Shown piece after piece: positions 9,984 to 19,073 of a stretch of DNA of 64,000 nt. Source of the stretch: Streptomyces luteolifulvus (GTDB lineage Bacteria > Actinomycetota > Actinomycetes > Streptomycetales > Streptomycetaceae); NCBI RefSeq assembly GCF_008806595.1, contig NZ_VZRB01000005.1:157584-221583 (forward strand). The letters run 5' to 3'. The position numbers and the translations under genes were made by a program. The notes beneath the pieces are model-generated. The model saw nothing but the letters and a program-made list of their open reading frames with translations, did not search any database and was not told where the DNA came from. The first letter of the stretch is position 1. Every line of letters begins with the position of its first letter.

Positions 9984-11123
9984 ATGACCACCACTCTCGA
10001 ACACCCTCCCGCCCAGCGGCTTCCGGCCCCGGCCGTCACCGGCGTCCTCGACATCGACGCGAACGGGAAGGGGCACCTGCGCTCCACGGACTGCCTGCCC
10101 TCACCCGGCGACCTCCAGGTCCCCGCCGCGCTCATCCGCCGCCACGGTCTGCGCAAAGGAGACCTCGTCGAGGGCGTACCCGGCACCCAGCGCGCCCTGA
10201 CCGAGGTGACCGGGGTCGACGGCCGTACCCCCGAAGAACTGCGCGGCCGCCGTCACTTCCGCGGCCTCACTCCCATGCACCCTCGCGAACGGATCCGTCT
10301 GGAGCACCCGGCGGCAGGCCTGACCGGCCGGGTCACCGATCTGCTCGCGCCGGTCGGCAAGGGTCAGCGGGGACTGATCGTCGCCCCGCCCAAGACCGGC
10401 AAGACCGTTCTGCTCCAGCAGATCGCGGCCGCCGTCGCCGGCAACCGTCCCGAGTGCCGGCTGATGGTGGTGCTGCTCGACGAGCGCCCCGAGGAAGTCA
10501 CCGACATGCGGCGCTCCGTGCGGGGCGAGGTGTACGCCTCGACCTTCGACCGGGCGGCGAAACAGCACATCGCGCTGGCCGAACTCGTCGTCGAACGGGC
10601 CAAGCGGCTGGTGGAGGCGGGCGACGACGTCGTGATCCTCCTCGACTCCCTGACCCGGCTGTGCCGGGCCCACAACACCGCCGCCGCATCCGGCGGCCGC
10701 ACCCTGAGCGGCGGCGTGGACGCGGCCGCGCTGACCGGGCCCAAGCGTTTCTTCGGCGCCGCCCGCATGGCCGAGGAGGGCGGTTCCCTCACCATCCTCG
10801 CCACCGCCCTGGTGGAGACCGGTTCCCGCGCCGACGACTTCTTCTTCGAAGAGCTGAAGAGCACCGGCAACATGGAGCTGCGTCTCAGCCGCGAACTGGC
10901 CTCCCGGCGTGTGTTCCCGGCCGTCGACATCAGTCCGTCCGGCACCCGGCGCGAGGAACTGCTCGTGTCCCCGTCCGAGTTGACCACGATGCGCCGGCTC
11001 CGCCGCGTCCTGCAGACCCGGGACGGCCAGGGCGGCCTGGAAACCCTTCTGGAACGCCTGCGCGAGACCCCGGACAACGCGACGTTCCTGCGGCGCATCC
11101 AGCCGACGCTGCCCTCGGACTGA
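9984..11123 (+). CDS. rho: Short transcription termination factor Rho paralogue
   Basis: A 379-residue RNA-dependent ATPase of the Rho family. A cold-shock-type RNA-binding domain begins almost at residue 15 (GVLDIDANGKGHLRS). The RecA-like core has Walker A APPKTGKT, the LLDERPEEVTDM loop, Walker B with VVILLDSLTRL, and the R-loop KRFFGAARMAEEGG. The usual actinobacterial Rho is about 650-700 residues because of a long charged insert; this copy lacks the insert and also the N-terminal helical bundle. It is therefore most likely a second Rho rather than the housekeeping one. Its role could be specialised termination or tolerance of a Rho inhibitor, but nothing nearby proves that. Confidence 0.88.
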   Translation: MTTTLEHPPAQRLPAPAVTGVLDIDANGKGHLRSTDCLPSPGDLQVPAALIRRHGLRKGDLVEGVPGTQRALTEVTGVDGRTPEELRGRRHFRGLTPMHPRERIRLEHPAAGLTGRVTDLLAPVGKGQRGLIVAPPKTGKTVLLQQIAAAVAGNRPECRLMVVLLDERPEEVTDMRRSVRGEVYASTFDRAAKQHIALAELVVERAKRLVEAGDDVVILLDSLTRLCRAHNTAAASGGRTLSGGVDAAALTGPKRFFGAARMAEEGGSLTILATALVETGSRADDFFFEELKSTGNMELRLSRELASRRVFPAVDISPSGTRREELLVSPSELTTMRRLRRVLQTRDGQGGLETLLERLRETPDNATFLRRIQPTLPSD

Positions 11124-11234
11124 CCGCGCCGGCCGAGAGGCAGCGCCCGTGCGGCGTGCGGCATCCGGGTGCTCGCGGGCCTCGCTCGGCCGGGGCAGCG
11201 CGGTGGGCGGCGGGTCCGTTCCTAGGTTGACCGC

Positions 11235-12422
11235 ATGACCATCGGATTTACTTCCCGGGCGGCCGCATCGGCCTGCGCGCTGTGTGTGACGGGCCTGCTG
11301 GCGCTCACGCCCCCGGCGGCCGCCCGCACCGGGGCCGACCCGGGCCCACCCGGCACTCCGCGGGCCACGGTTCCGCAGCCCTCCCTGCTGTACCGGCCCG
11401 GTACCCGGGTCAGGCCCCGTGACGGGGCGCCGCGGGTCCCGGACGTCTCCGCACTGTCCTGGCTGGTGGCCGACGCCCGCACCGGCAACGTGCTCGCCGC
11501 GCACGACGCGCACCGCAAACTGCCGCCCGCGAGCACCCTCAAGACATTGTTCGCGCTCACCGTGCTGCCGGTGCTGCCCGGCGGCATCCGGCACGAGGTC
11601 ACCGGGAAGGACCTGGCGAACATCGGTGAGGGCAGCAGCCGGGTCGGGGTCGCCGAGGGGCGGACCTACCGGGTCGCCGACCTGTGGCGCGGGGTCTTCC
11701 TCAACTCCGGCAACGACGCCGTGCACGTCCTGGCCGCACTGAACGGGGGCTGGCGCGAGACGGCCGCCCTTATGCAGACCAAGGCTCGTGCCCTAGGCGC
11801 CAAGGACACGCACGTGCGGTCACCCGACGGCTACGACACACCGGGCCAGGTGTCGTCGGCGTACGACCTCGCCGTGTTCGGGCGGGCGGGGCTGCGCAAC
11901 GCGGACTTCGCGCGGTACTGCGGCACGGCCCAGGCGCGGTTCCCGGACGGCGAGGGATCGTCGTTCGGGATCCAGAACACCAACCGGCTGCTGACCGGCG
12001 CCGACGGCGTGGAGCGGTACCGCGGGCTGATCGGCATCAAGAACGGCTACACCAGCCACGCGGGCAACACCCTTGTGGCCGCGGCCCGCCGGGGCGGGCG
12101 CACGCTCGTCGTCACGGTGATGAAGCCCCGGTCGGGCGGCGGCTTCGCCGTGTACGAGGAGGCCCGCAAGCTGCTCGACTGGGGCTTCGAGGCGGCCGGT
12201 CACGTCGACCCGGTGGGGTCGCTCGACGCGTTGCGGGGCAGGCCGAGGCACGGACCGGCCGCGCTGCCCGCGGCCGCGGTCCTCCCACCGGACGACGGGA
12301 ACGCCCGGTCCGGCGGACCCGGCTGGGCAGGGCCGGGCGCCATCGTGGCCGCCGCCGTGCTCGGGGCGGGCGTCATGACGCTGGCGCTGCGGCTCTTGAC
12401 GGGCCGTACGGCGCGGAGTTGA
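11235..12422 (+). CDS. D-alanyl-D-alanine carboxypeptidase (S11)
   Basis: A 395-residue serine peptidase of the low-molecular-weight penicillin-binding protein type, which trims the terminal D-Ala of peptidoglycan stem peptides. A signal peptide (about residues 1-30) is followed by the catalytic S-T-L-K (100-103), S-G-N (158-160) and K-N-G (269-271). The last replaces the usual K-T-G. A C-terminal transmembrane helix (about 363-385) anchors it outside the membrane. Its 3' end overlaps the convergent glycosyltransferase gene by 223 bases. Confidence 0.88.
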   Translation: MTIGFTSRAAASACALCVTGLLALTPPAAARTGADPGPPGTPRATVPQPSLLYRPGTRVRPRDGAPRVPDVSALSWLVADARTGNVLAAHDAHRKLPPASTLKTLFALTVLPVLPGGIRHEVTGKDLANIGEGSSRVGVAEGRTYRVADLWRGVFLNSGNDAVHVLAALNGGWRETAALMQTKARALGAKDTHVRSPDGYDTPGQVSSAYDLAVFGRAGLRNADFARYCGTAQARFPDGEGSSFGIQNTNRLLTGADGVERYRGLIGIKNGYTSHAGNTLVAAARRGGRTLVVTVMKPRSGGGFAVYEEARKLLDWGFEAAGHVDPVGSLDALRGRPRHGPAALPAAAVLPPDDGNARSGGPGWAGPGAIVAAAVLGAGVMTLALRLLTGRTARS

Positions 12423-13522
12423 CCGGCCGGCAGCCACAGGAGCAGACCGAGGGTGATCCAGGTGTAGATGTTGCTGCCCAGGAGACCGCCGATGCCGGAC
12501 GCGTCGTCGAACCACAGCCACACCACGCTGGTGCACAGCACCGCGTACAGAGCCCCCGCGGTCCGCGGGTGCCCGGCGCGGACCAGCACGGCGAAGGAGG
12601 GCAGCAGCCACACCAGATGGTGCACCCAGGTGATCGGACTGATCAGGCACGCGGTCAGTCCGGTGAGCGCGAAGGCGGCCGTCCAGTCCCCCGCGTCGGC
12701 AGCCCGGCGCGCCCGCACCGCCCAGACGCCCAGGACCAGCAGGACCGCCACCGCCCACACCGGGCGGTCCGGTTCGCCCAGCCGGGCCAGGACGCCCTGG
12801 AGCGACTGGTTCGAGACGTAGTCGAGACGGCCCACGCGGGTCGTGTCCCACATCGCCACCGTCCAGTAGTAGCGGGACGCGTCCGGCGCCACACAGGCCG
12901 CGAGCGCGGTGGCCGCGGTGGCCACGGCCGTGGCGAGAGCGGCGGCACGCCGGCGCCGGGCCAGCAGCAACAGGACGACGAAGAGGGCGGGGGTGAGTTT
13001 CACCGCCGCAGCGAGTCCGATCCCGACACCCGCCCAGCGCCCCCGGCCGGTCGCCAGCAGCCGGCAGTCGGCCAGCACCAGGGCCAGCAGCAGGACGTTG
13101 ACCTGGCCGAAGCTGAAGGTGTCGCGCAACGGCTCGTACAGCGCGAGCGCACAAGCCGCCAGCGCGCAGCCGTACCAGCCGTACCGCCGCCAGGCCCGCC
13201 CGGTGAGGATGCGCAGCACCACGGCCAGCGCGGCAAGGTTGAGCAGCAGCGCGGCGGCGATCGCCGTCCGGGGGCCGAGCAGCGCCATCGGCAGCATGCT
13301 GACCGCCGCGAACGGCGGGTAGGTGAAGCCGTACGACGTTCCGGGCATCCGGAAGTCGTAGATCCGTCCGCCGTGGTGGATCCAGGTGTTGATGGTCCCG
13401 TAGTAGACGCGCAGGTCGAACCAGTCGCGCAGCAGCGGAACGGTCGCGGTGAAGACGCTGACGGCGGCGGCGAGGACGAGCACCAGCAGCAGCCGGCCGC
13501 GGTCGGTGGCGGGCAGTCTCAT
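12200..13522 (-). CDS. GT87-family membrane mannosyltransferase
   Basis: A 440-residue polytopic membrane protein of the DUF2029/GT87 type that uses polyprenol-phosphate sugars outside the membrane. An early Asp region (LRDWFDLRVYY) and YGFTYPPFAA are characteristic of the family, followed by about ten hydrophobic helices. The start ATG overlaps the stop of the upstream mannosyltransferase gene (ATGA), so translation is coupled. The last 70 or so residues are Ala/Pro-rich and lie antisense to the carboxypeptidase gene. A lost stop codon or a frameshift near 12420 would explain this unusual tail. Confidence 0.75.
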   Translation of the reverse strand: MRLPATDRGRLLLVLVLAAAVSVFTATVPLLRDWFDLRVYYGTINTWIHHGGRIYDFRMPGTSYGFTYPPFAAVSMLPMALLGPRTAIAAALLLNLAALAVVLRILTGRAWRRYGWYGCALAACALALYEPLRDTFSFGQVNVLLLALVLADCRLLATGRGRWAGVGIGLAAAVKLTPALFVVLLLLARRRRAAALATAVATAATALAACVAPDASRYYWTVAMWDTTRVGRLDYVSNQSLQGVLARLGEPDRPVWAVAVLLVLGVWAVRARRAADAGDWTAAFALTGLTACLISPITWVHHLVWLLPSFAVLVRAGHPRTAGALYAVLCTSVVWLWFDDASGIGGLLGSNIYTWITLGLLLWLPAGQLRAVRPVKSRSASVMTPAPSTAAATMAPGPAQPGPPDRAFPSSGGRTAAAGSAAGPCLGLPRNASSDPTGST

Positions 13523-14913
13523 GCCGTACGTCCCAGCGCCGGCGCCTGTGCCGTCTGGTGGACCTGCCACAGCACGACCACCGCGAGCACACCGCCGGAG
13601 ACGGCCAGCACCAGTTGTCCGGTGTCCGCGGGGCCGCCGCCGGGCAGGACCGCGAGCGCGAGCACGCCCGTCACGGCGGCCACCCGGTGCCGTACCGAGG
13701 CGCTGGGTGCGGCGGCCGCTATGAGGAACAGGCCCCACAGGGCGTACCAGGGGCGTATGGCCGGGCCGAACGCCGCCACCGCGGCCAGGCTGAGTCCCAG
13801 CGCGTACACGGGCCGCGGACGCAGCCGCAGCCAGATGAGGAGGACGGCGACGACGGCGGCCACGACGCCGAGGGCGTGCCAGGCCGGCACGGCGAGCGGC
13901 GCCAGGTCGCTGCCGATCCGCTCCAGCCAGGCCCGGGTGATGCGGCCGAGCAGGCTGGTGAGGGCCCAGTTGTGCGGGGAGACGGGGGTGTCGAGGGCGC
14001 GTATCCAGCCGTATCCCGTGCCGGCGACGGCCGTTGCCGCCACGGTGGTGGCCGAGGCCGCGGCCGCTGTCGTCAGGACCGCCTTCGCCGGCCGGCGTCC
14101 CGCGCGTATCTGCAGGACGACGACCGCGGCGAGACCGAGCACGGCGGGCGCCTTGACGAGCGCGGCGAGCGTGACGAGCACACCGCCCAGGGCGGGCCAC
14201 CGTCCGAGCGCCGCGACCAGGCCGAGGCCGAGCAGGCCGAGCATGACGGCGTCGTTGTGGGCGCCCGCGACCAGGTGAAGCAGCACGAGCGGGTTGAGGG
14301 CGCCGAGCCACAGCGCGGCGGCCGGATCGGCGCCGCTGTGCCGGGCGAGGCGGGGCAGCGCGGCCGCCATCAGCGCCACCCCGAGCAGCGCGACGAGCCG
14401 CATCCCGAAGAGCCCGGCGGGGAGTTCACCCCGGGTGAGACCGGACAGCGCGGCCGCCACGACGAGAAACACCGGGCCGTACGGCGCACCGGTCTCGCGC
14501 CACGCCGGGGCGACCTCGTCGGCGAGCGGGCCGCCGAGCCGGGCCGGGCCGTGCGCGTACACGTCGATCTGCGCGTCGACCATGGCGCCCTGCGCGAGAT
14601 AGCTGTACACGTCGCGGCTGAACAGCGGGGGCGCGAGCAACAGCGGGGCGGCCCACACGGCGAGCACGAGCAGCAGGGCGCGCGGCGTCGGCGGCTCGGG
14701 CCCGCGGATCACCCGCCCCAGCAGCGCCCAGGCGGCGATCAGCAGCACGACCCCGAAGTACACGCCGACCAGGCCGAGCGCGGCGCGCGCATCGGCCGGA
14801 GCGAGGAGTTCCCGCACGGGGAGAGCACCGGCGGATTCGCCACCTGCCGCGAGGAAGGCGGTGCCGACCAGGCCGAGTATCTGGCAGCGGCGGAGATCGA
14901 CGGGGAAAGCCAT
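13519..14913 (-). CDS. MptB-like alpha-1,6-mannosyltransferase
   Basis: A 464-residue polytopic membrane glycosyltransferase resembling the polyprenol-phosphomannose-dependent MptB family, which builds mannan chains in actinobacteria. Marker segments are FSRDVYSYLAQG, with the conserved Asp-x-Tyr of GT-C enzymes, and LVAGAHNDAVMLG. About twelve hydrophobic helices are visible. Start at 14913 is chosen because GGAG lies eight bases upstream; the GTG nine bases further up lacks a site. It is the first gene of a two-gene unit with the GT87 protein, and the pair probably modifies a cell-envelope glycan. The acceptor is unknown. Confidence 0.8.
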   Translation of the reverse strand: MAFPVDLRRCQILGLVGTAFLAAGGESAGALPVRELLAPADARAALGLVGVYFGVVLLIAAWALLGRVIRGPEPPTPRALLLVLAVWAAPLLLAPPLFSRDVYSYLAQGAMVDAQIDVYAHGPARLGGPLADEVAPAWRETGAPYGPVFLVVAAALSGLTRGELPAGLFGMRLVALLGVALMAAALPRLARHSGADPAAALWLGALNPLVLLHLVAGAHNDAVMLGLLGLGLVAALGRWPALGGVLVTLAALVKAPAVLGLAAVVVLQIRAGRRPAKAVLTTAAAASATTVAATAVAGTGYGWIRALDTPVSPHNWALTSLLGRITRAWLERIGSDLAPLAVPAWHALGVVAAVVAVLLIWLRLRPRPVYALGLSLAAVAAFGPAIRPWYALWGLFLIAAAAPSASVRHRVAAVTGVLALAVLPGGGPADTGQLVLAVSGGVLAVVVLWQVHQTAQAPALGRTA

Positions 14914-15016
14914 GGCCAACACTCCGTCAGCGTGGCAACACCGGGTGGCCGGAAGGCGACGTGCCGCCTTCCGGGGGACGGCCTGCGTATGACCGACGTG
15001 TGATCGGCGGGTTCGG

Positions 15017-16336
15017 TCAGGCGAACCGAGAGCTGGGCACCGGGCCGGACGACGTCAGCCTGGCCCGGTCGCCCTGCTGCCACGAGCCGCGGACGGCATG
15101 GGCGAAGGCGGTGAGCCGTTCGACCGGGTCGGCCGGGGAGTCGCGGTCGCCCTCGTCCGCCGTCGGATCGGCTCCGACGATCTCCGCGGCAAGGTCCGCC
15201 TCGGGGCGCTCGTCGGGCGCCGTCCGCTCGACATTGCCGTCGTCGCCCTGCCGCAGCTGCCCCTCCCAGGGCGCCGTGGCGGACTGGTGGAGCAGGGTGA
15301 CGCTGTCGGCGGTGACCACGGGCGGATCGGTCCAGTTGCTCGCGTGCTCGTGGAGCACCTGTCCCGGCGCCCGCTCGAAGAGCTCCCCCAGGGTCTCGGG
15401 GCCCTGGTCCGCCCGCGCCACCTCGTTCAGGTCGTACGCGACGACGACGGTGTCCTGCCCACCGGGCGCGAAGGGCTGCGCGGGAAGGCCCAGCACCTCG
15501 GCGGCGGCCAGACCCAGGACGCGGCTGCCGCGATCGGGCAGCAGGGACACCGAACGCGGCCGTACGCCGGTGGCTTCGAGCAGCGCCTTCAGACGCAGGA
15601 GGCCCCGCAGGCACTGGTCGTAAGAGTCCTGGAGCCAGGCGTACCGGCCGGTCATGCCGGCGTCGAAGCCGTACGGGGACAGGGTGCCCAGCACGGTGCC
15701 GCCGATGACGTACTGCCATCCCCTCAGGTCGGTGAGGTCCAGCGAGGACACGGGCTCGGCGCTCGCCGCGCGCTCCAGCATGCGGCGCTGGCGGGCCTGG
15801 GCGGGAAGCCATATGGTGTCGTCCGGGTCCGTCAGCAGGGCGTGCTGCCGTCGGGCCAGCGGCAGATCGCCCGCCATGAGGGCGTTGAAGACCAGCAGAT
15901 AGCGGTCGGGCCAGTCGGCGAAGCCGTCTTCGCGGGCGGTCAGCACCTCGACGGCCTCGCGATGCCGGCCCTCGCGTTCGCAGGCCGCGACCAGTTCGCG
16001 CATCACCCGCGCCGAGCCCGGAACCTGTTCCAGCGCCTGCCGCAGGGCGGGTATCGCGAGGTAGGACACGCCGCGCTCGATGCACGCGTATCCGAAGTCG
16101 TAGAGCTCCTGCGCCTTGTCGGGGCGTGCGGCCAGCGCCGTTGCGGCCTGCTGGAGGTCGTCGAAGCCTGCCGCCCCGGCCGCCCGTGCGACCACGAGGG
16201 CGACCTCCCCGAGCGGCTCGGTCTGTACGCCGGACCTCAACTGGCGCAGGGCCCCGGGGATGTCCCCGCCGTCCAGGCATTCCCAGGCCTTGAGCAGTTC
16301 GGGGGACTTCGGGCGGCGATTCCTGCGGGAGAACAT
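15017..16336 (-). CDS. TPR-rich protein of unknown function
   Basis: A protein of about 439 residues that I do not recognise as a named family. The first half contains helix pairs that look like tetratricopeptide repeats (ALRQLRSGVQTEPLG, LAIPALRQALEQVPGSARV, REAVEVLTAREDGFADWPD). The middle has a compact mixed domain around DLRGWQYVIGGTVLGTLSPYG. The C-terminus is acidic and low-complexity. No signal peptide or membrane segment is seen. Start at 16336 was chosen over the ATG at 16342 because GAAG is nine bases upstream. It lies 58 bases downstream of the glutaminase gene on the same strand and may share its transcript. Confidence 0.6.
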   Translation of the reverse strand: MFSRRNRRPKSPELLKAWECLDGGDIPGALRQLRSGVQTEPLGEVALVVARAAGAAGFDDLQQAATALAARPDKAQELYDFGYACIERGVSYLAIPALRQALEQVPGSARVMRELVAACEREGRHREAVEVLTAREDGFADWPDRYLLVFNALMAGDLPLARRQHALLTDPDDTIWLPAQARQRRMLERAASAEPVSSLDLTDLRGWQYVIGGTVLGTLSPYGFDAGMTGRYAWLQDSYDQCLRGLLRLKALLEATGVRPRSVSLLPDRGSRVLGLAAAEVLGLPAQPFAPGGQDTVVVAYDLNEVARADQGPETLGELFERAPGQVLHEHASNWTDPPVVTADSVTLLHQSATAPWEGQLRQGDDGNVERTAPDERPEADLAAEIVGADPTADEGDRDSPADPVERLTAFAHAVRGSWQQGDRARLTSSGPVPSSRFA

Positions 16337-16394
16337 GCACATGATCTTCACAGACGTCCGTGGTCGCCTCAACTGCATTACGGGGTGAGCCGGT

Positions 16395-17324
16395 TCAGAA
16401 GACCGACAGCCCCGTCAGCGTCGTGAAGCGGTCGAGCGCCGCGACCCCCGCCACCGAGTTGCCCCGTTCGTCGAGCCCCGGGCTCCACACGCACAGTGTG
16501 CAGCGCCCGGGGACCACCGCGATGATGCCGCCGCCCACTCCGCTCTTGCCGGGCAGGCCCACGCGGTAGGCGAAATCGCCCGCCGCGTCGTAGGTGCCGC
16601 AGGTCAGCATCACCGCGTTGACCTGTTTGGCCTGGCTGCGGGTGAGCAGCCGGGTGCCGTCGGCGCGGATGCCGTGGCGGGCCAGGAAGGCGGTGGCGAG
16701 GGCCAGGTCGGCGCAGGAGGCCATGAGGGAGCATTGGCGGAAGTACTGGTCGAGGAGCGCCGGCACCGGGTTGTCGATGTTGCCGTACGACGCCATGAAG
16801 TGGGCCAGGGCGGCGTTGCGGTCGCCGTGCGCGGACTCGGAGGCGGCGACGTCCTTGTCGAAGTCCAGCGTCGGGTTGCCGCTCTCCGCCCGCAGGAAGG
16901 CCAGCATTTCCCCGGCCGCGTCGCCGGTACGGGTCTGCAGGCGGTCGGTGACCACCAGCGCGCCCGCGTTGATGAACGGGTTGCGCGGGATGCCGTTCTC
17001 GTACTCCAGCTGGACCAGGGAGTTGAAGGGGTTGCCGGACGGTTCGCGGCCCACGTGCTCCCAGAGCTCGTCGCCCTCGCGGGCCAGGTCGAGCGCGAGG
17101 GTGAAGACCTTGGTGATGGACTGCGTCGAGAACGGCTCCCGCCAGTCCCCCACGCCGTACACCGTGCCGTCCAGCTCCGCCACGGCCATGCCGAAGCTGC
17201 GCGGGTCGCGGGCCGCGAGGGCCGGGATGTAGTCGGCGGGGCGGCCCCGGCCGGGGGTCCGCTCGATCTCGTCGGCGATGCGTTCCAGGACCGGCTGGAA
17301 GGTCATGGACGAAGTCATGATCAC
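16395..17324 (-). CDS. glsA: Glutaminase A
   Basis: A 309-residue serine-dependent glutaminase that hydrolyses L-glutamine to glutamate and ammonia. The nucleophile motif S-x-x-K is present as STQSITKV (about residues 64-71), with GNPFNSLVQLE, NPFINAGAL and the C-terminal VGLPGKSGVGGGI that line the active site. Length matches the family. The GTG start at 17324 has GGAGG seven bases upstream. The gene follows aspartase by 39 bases on the same strand, so amide hydrolysis and aspartate deamination are probably co-expressed. Confidence 0.95.
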   Translation of the reverse strand: MIMTSSMTFQPVLERIADEIERTPGRGRPADYIPALAARDPRSFGMAVAELDGTVYGVGDWREPFSTQSITKVFTLALDLAREGDELWEHVGREPSGNPFNSLVQLEYENGIPRNPFINAGALVVTDRLQTRTGDAAGEMLAFLRAESGNPTLDFDKDVAASESAHGDRNAALAHFMASYGNIDNPVPALLDQYFRQCSLMASCADLALATAFLARHGIRADGTRLLTRSQAKQVNAVMLTCGTYDAAGDFAYRVGLPGKSGVGGGIIAVVPGRCTLCVWSPGLDERGNSVAGVAALDRFTTLTGLSVF

Positions 17325-17363
17325 TATTGTGCCTCCGGGCCGGTCCTGGTGCGCGTCCGCAGG

Positions 17364-18776
17364 TCAGACGAGGGCCGGTCCGCTGCCCGCCACGACCTCG
17401 GGCCGCAGCAGGCCGGCCAGCTTGTCGGCCGGCAACAGGCCCTTCTCCAGGACGAGTTCGGCCACTCCCCGACCGGTGTCGAGAGCCTCCTTGGCGATGT
17501 CCGTGGCGGCCGTGTACCCGATGTGCGGGTTGAGGGCGGTGACCAGGCCGATGGAGTTCTCCACGGTCCGGCGCAGCACCTCGGTGTTGGCGGTGATCCC
17601 GTCGATGCAGCGCTCGGCGAGGGTGAGGCAGGCGGCGCGAAGGTGGGTGATGGACTCGGACAGGGAGTGCAGGATGATCGGCTCGAAGGCGTTGAGCTGA
17701 AGCTGCCCGGCCTCGGCGGCCATCGTGATGGTGACGTCGTTGCCGATCACCTCGAAGGCGACCTGGTTGACGACCTCGGGGATGACCGGGTTGACCTTGC
17801 CGGGCATGATGCTCGAACCGGCCTGCACCGGCGGCAGGTTGATCTCGCCGAGGCCCGCGCGCGGCCCGGAGGACAGCAGGCGCAGGTCGTTGCAGCTCTT
17901 GGAGAGCTTGACGGCGATCCGCTTGAGCACGCCGGACATCTGGACGAACGCGCCGCAGTCCTGGGTGGCCTCGACCAGGTTGGCGGCCGTCACGAGCGGC
18001 AGTCCGGTGATCTCGGCGAGGTGACGGCGGGCGGACTCGGCGTATCCGGCGGGGGCGTTGAGGCCCGTGCCGATCGCCGTGGCGCCGAGGTTGATCTCAT
18101 GGATCAGCTCGACGGCCTCGTCAAGGCGGCTGCGGTCCTCGTCAATCATGACGGCAAACGCGGAGAATTCTTGACCGAGCGTCATGGGCACCGCGTCCTG
18201 CAACTGTGTACGGCCCATCTTGAGCACCTCGCGGAACTCAACGGCCTTGCGGGCGAACGCGTCCTGCAGTACAGCCATCGCCTTGAGCAGTCCACGCACC
18301 GCGAAGACCGTCGCTATCTTGACTGCGGTCGGGTAGACGTCATTGGTCGACTGGCTGAGGTTGACGTCCTCGTTGGGGTGCAGGTACCGGTACTGCCCCT
18401 TCTCATGGCCGAGCAGCTCCAGCGCCCGGTTGGCGACGACCTCGTTGGCGTTCATGTTGGTCGAGGTGCCGGCGCCGCCCTGGACGACGTCCACGACGAA
18501 CTGGTCGTGCAGCCTGCCCTCGCGGATTTCGCGGCAGGCGGCGACGATGGCGGCGGCCTTCTCCGGGGCCAGCAGGCCGAGTTCCTCGTTGGCGAGGGCG
18601 GCGGCCTCCTTGACGGCGGCCAGGGCGTCGATCAGGTGCGGGTAGGCGGAGATGGGCGTCCCGGTGATGGGGAAGTTCTCGGTGGCGCGCAGGGTGTGGA
18701 CACCCCAGTACGCCTCGGCGGGGACATCGCGGTCGCCGAGCAGATCGTGCTCACTGCGGGTGGCTGCGGCGGTCAT
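17364..18776 (-). CDS. aspA: Aspartate ammonia-lyase
   Basis: A 470-residue enzyme of the fumarase/aspartase superfamily converting L-aspartate to fumarate and ammonia. The superfamily signature loop is GSSIMPGKVNPVIPE, carrying the catalytic Ser, and GRTQLQDAVPMTLGQEF and STNDVYPTA are family segments. The last two separate aspartases from argininosuccinate lyases; class II fumarase is less likely given the overall match to AspA. It sits downstream of asparaginase and directly upstream of glutaminase, completing an Asn to Asp to fumarate route. Confidence 0.93.
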   Translation of the reverse strand: MTAAATRSEHDLLGDRDVPAEAYWGVHTLRATENFPITGTPISAYPHLIDALAAVKEAAALANEELGLLAPEKAAAIVAACREIREGRLHDQFVVDVVQGGAGTSTNMNANEVVANRALELLGHEKGQYRYLHPNEDVNLSQSTNDVYPTAVKIATVFAVRGLLKAMAVLQDAFARKAVEFREVLKMGRTQLQDAVPMTLGQEFSAFAVMIDEDRSRLDEAVELIHEINLGATAIGTGLNAPAGYAESARRHLAEITGLPLVTAANLVEATQDCGAFVQMSGVLKRIAVKLSKSCNDLRLLSSGPRAGLGEINLPPVQAGSSIMPGKVNPVIPEVVNQVAFEVIGNDVTITMAAEAGQLQLNAFEPIILHSLSESITHLRAACLTLAERCIDGITANTEVLRRTVENSIGLVTALNPHIGYTAATDIAKEALDTGRGVAELVLEKGLLPADKLAGLLRPEVVAGSGPALV

Positions 18777-19073
18777 GGCTGTGTGGGGCCTCTTTCTGAG
18801 GGATGAGGGTGGGCGTCAGCCCGCGAACGGGACGCGGGGCTGTGACGGGTACGGGCTCCACAGCGTGGGCGCGACAGCCACCCACGCGGCACGGGCGGTC
18901 ACGGCACACGGCCGCGGTGGACTCGTACACGGGTCCCGCGCGCAGCAGCAGGCTCGGGCCGCGGGCGACCGCGGGCCGGCTCGGACCGCGGGCCGACGGC
19001 CGCCCACGCCTCCACGAGCGGGCGGCAGCGGGAACGAACCCGCACCCGCTCACGCGGCCGTCCCGTGGACCGG
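18777..19073 (-). other. Intergenic region between asparaginase and aspA
   Basis: About 300 bases, very GC-rich, holding the aspA leader (AAGAGG about 12 bases before its ATG). Short imperfect GC hairpins occur, but none is convincing as a terminator. No gene is seen. Confidence 0.4.

Noticed and set aside
8347..11123. Bicyclomycin-type cluster (P450 next to a Rho copy)
   Set aside because: No cyclodipeptide synthase, 2-oxoglutarate dioxygenase or exporter lies nearby, so the pairing alone is not evidence.
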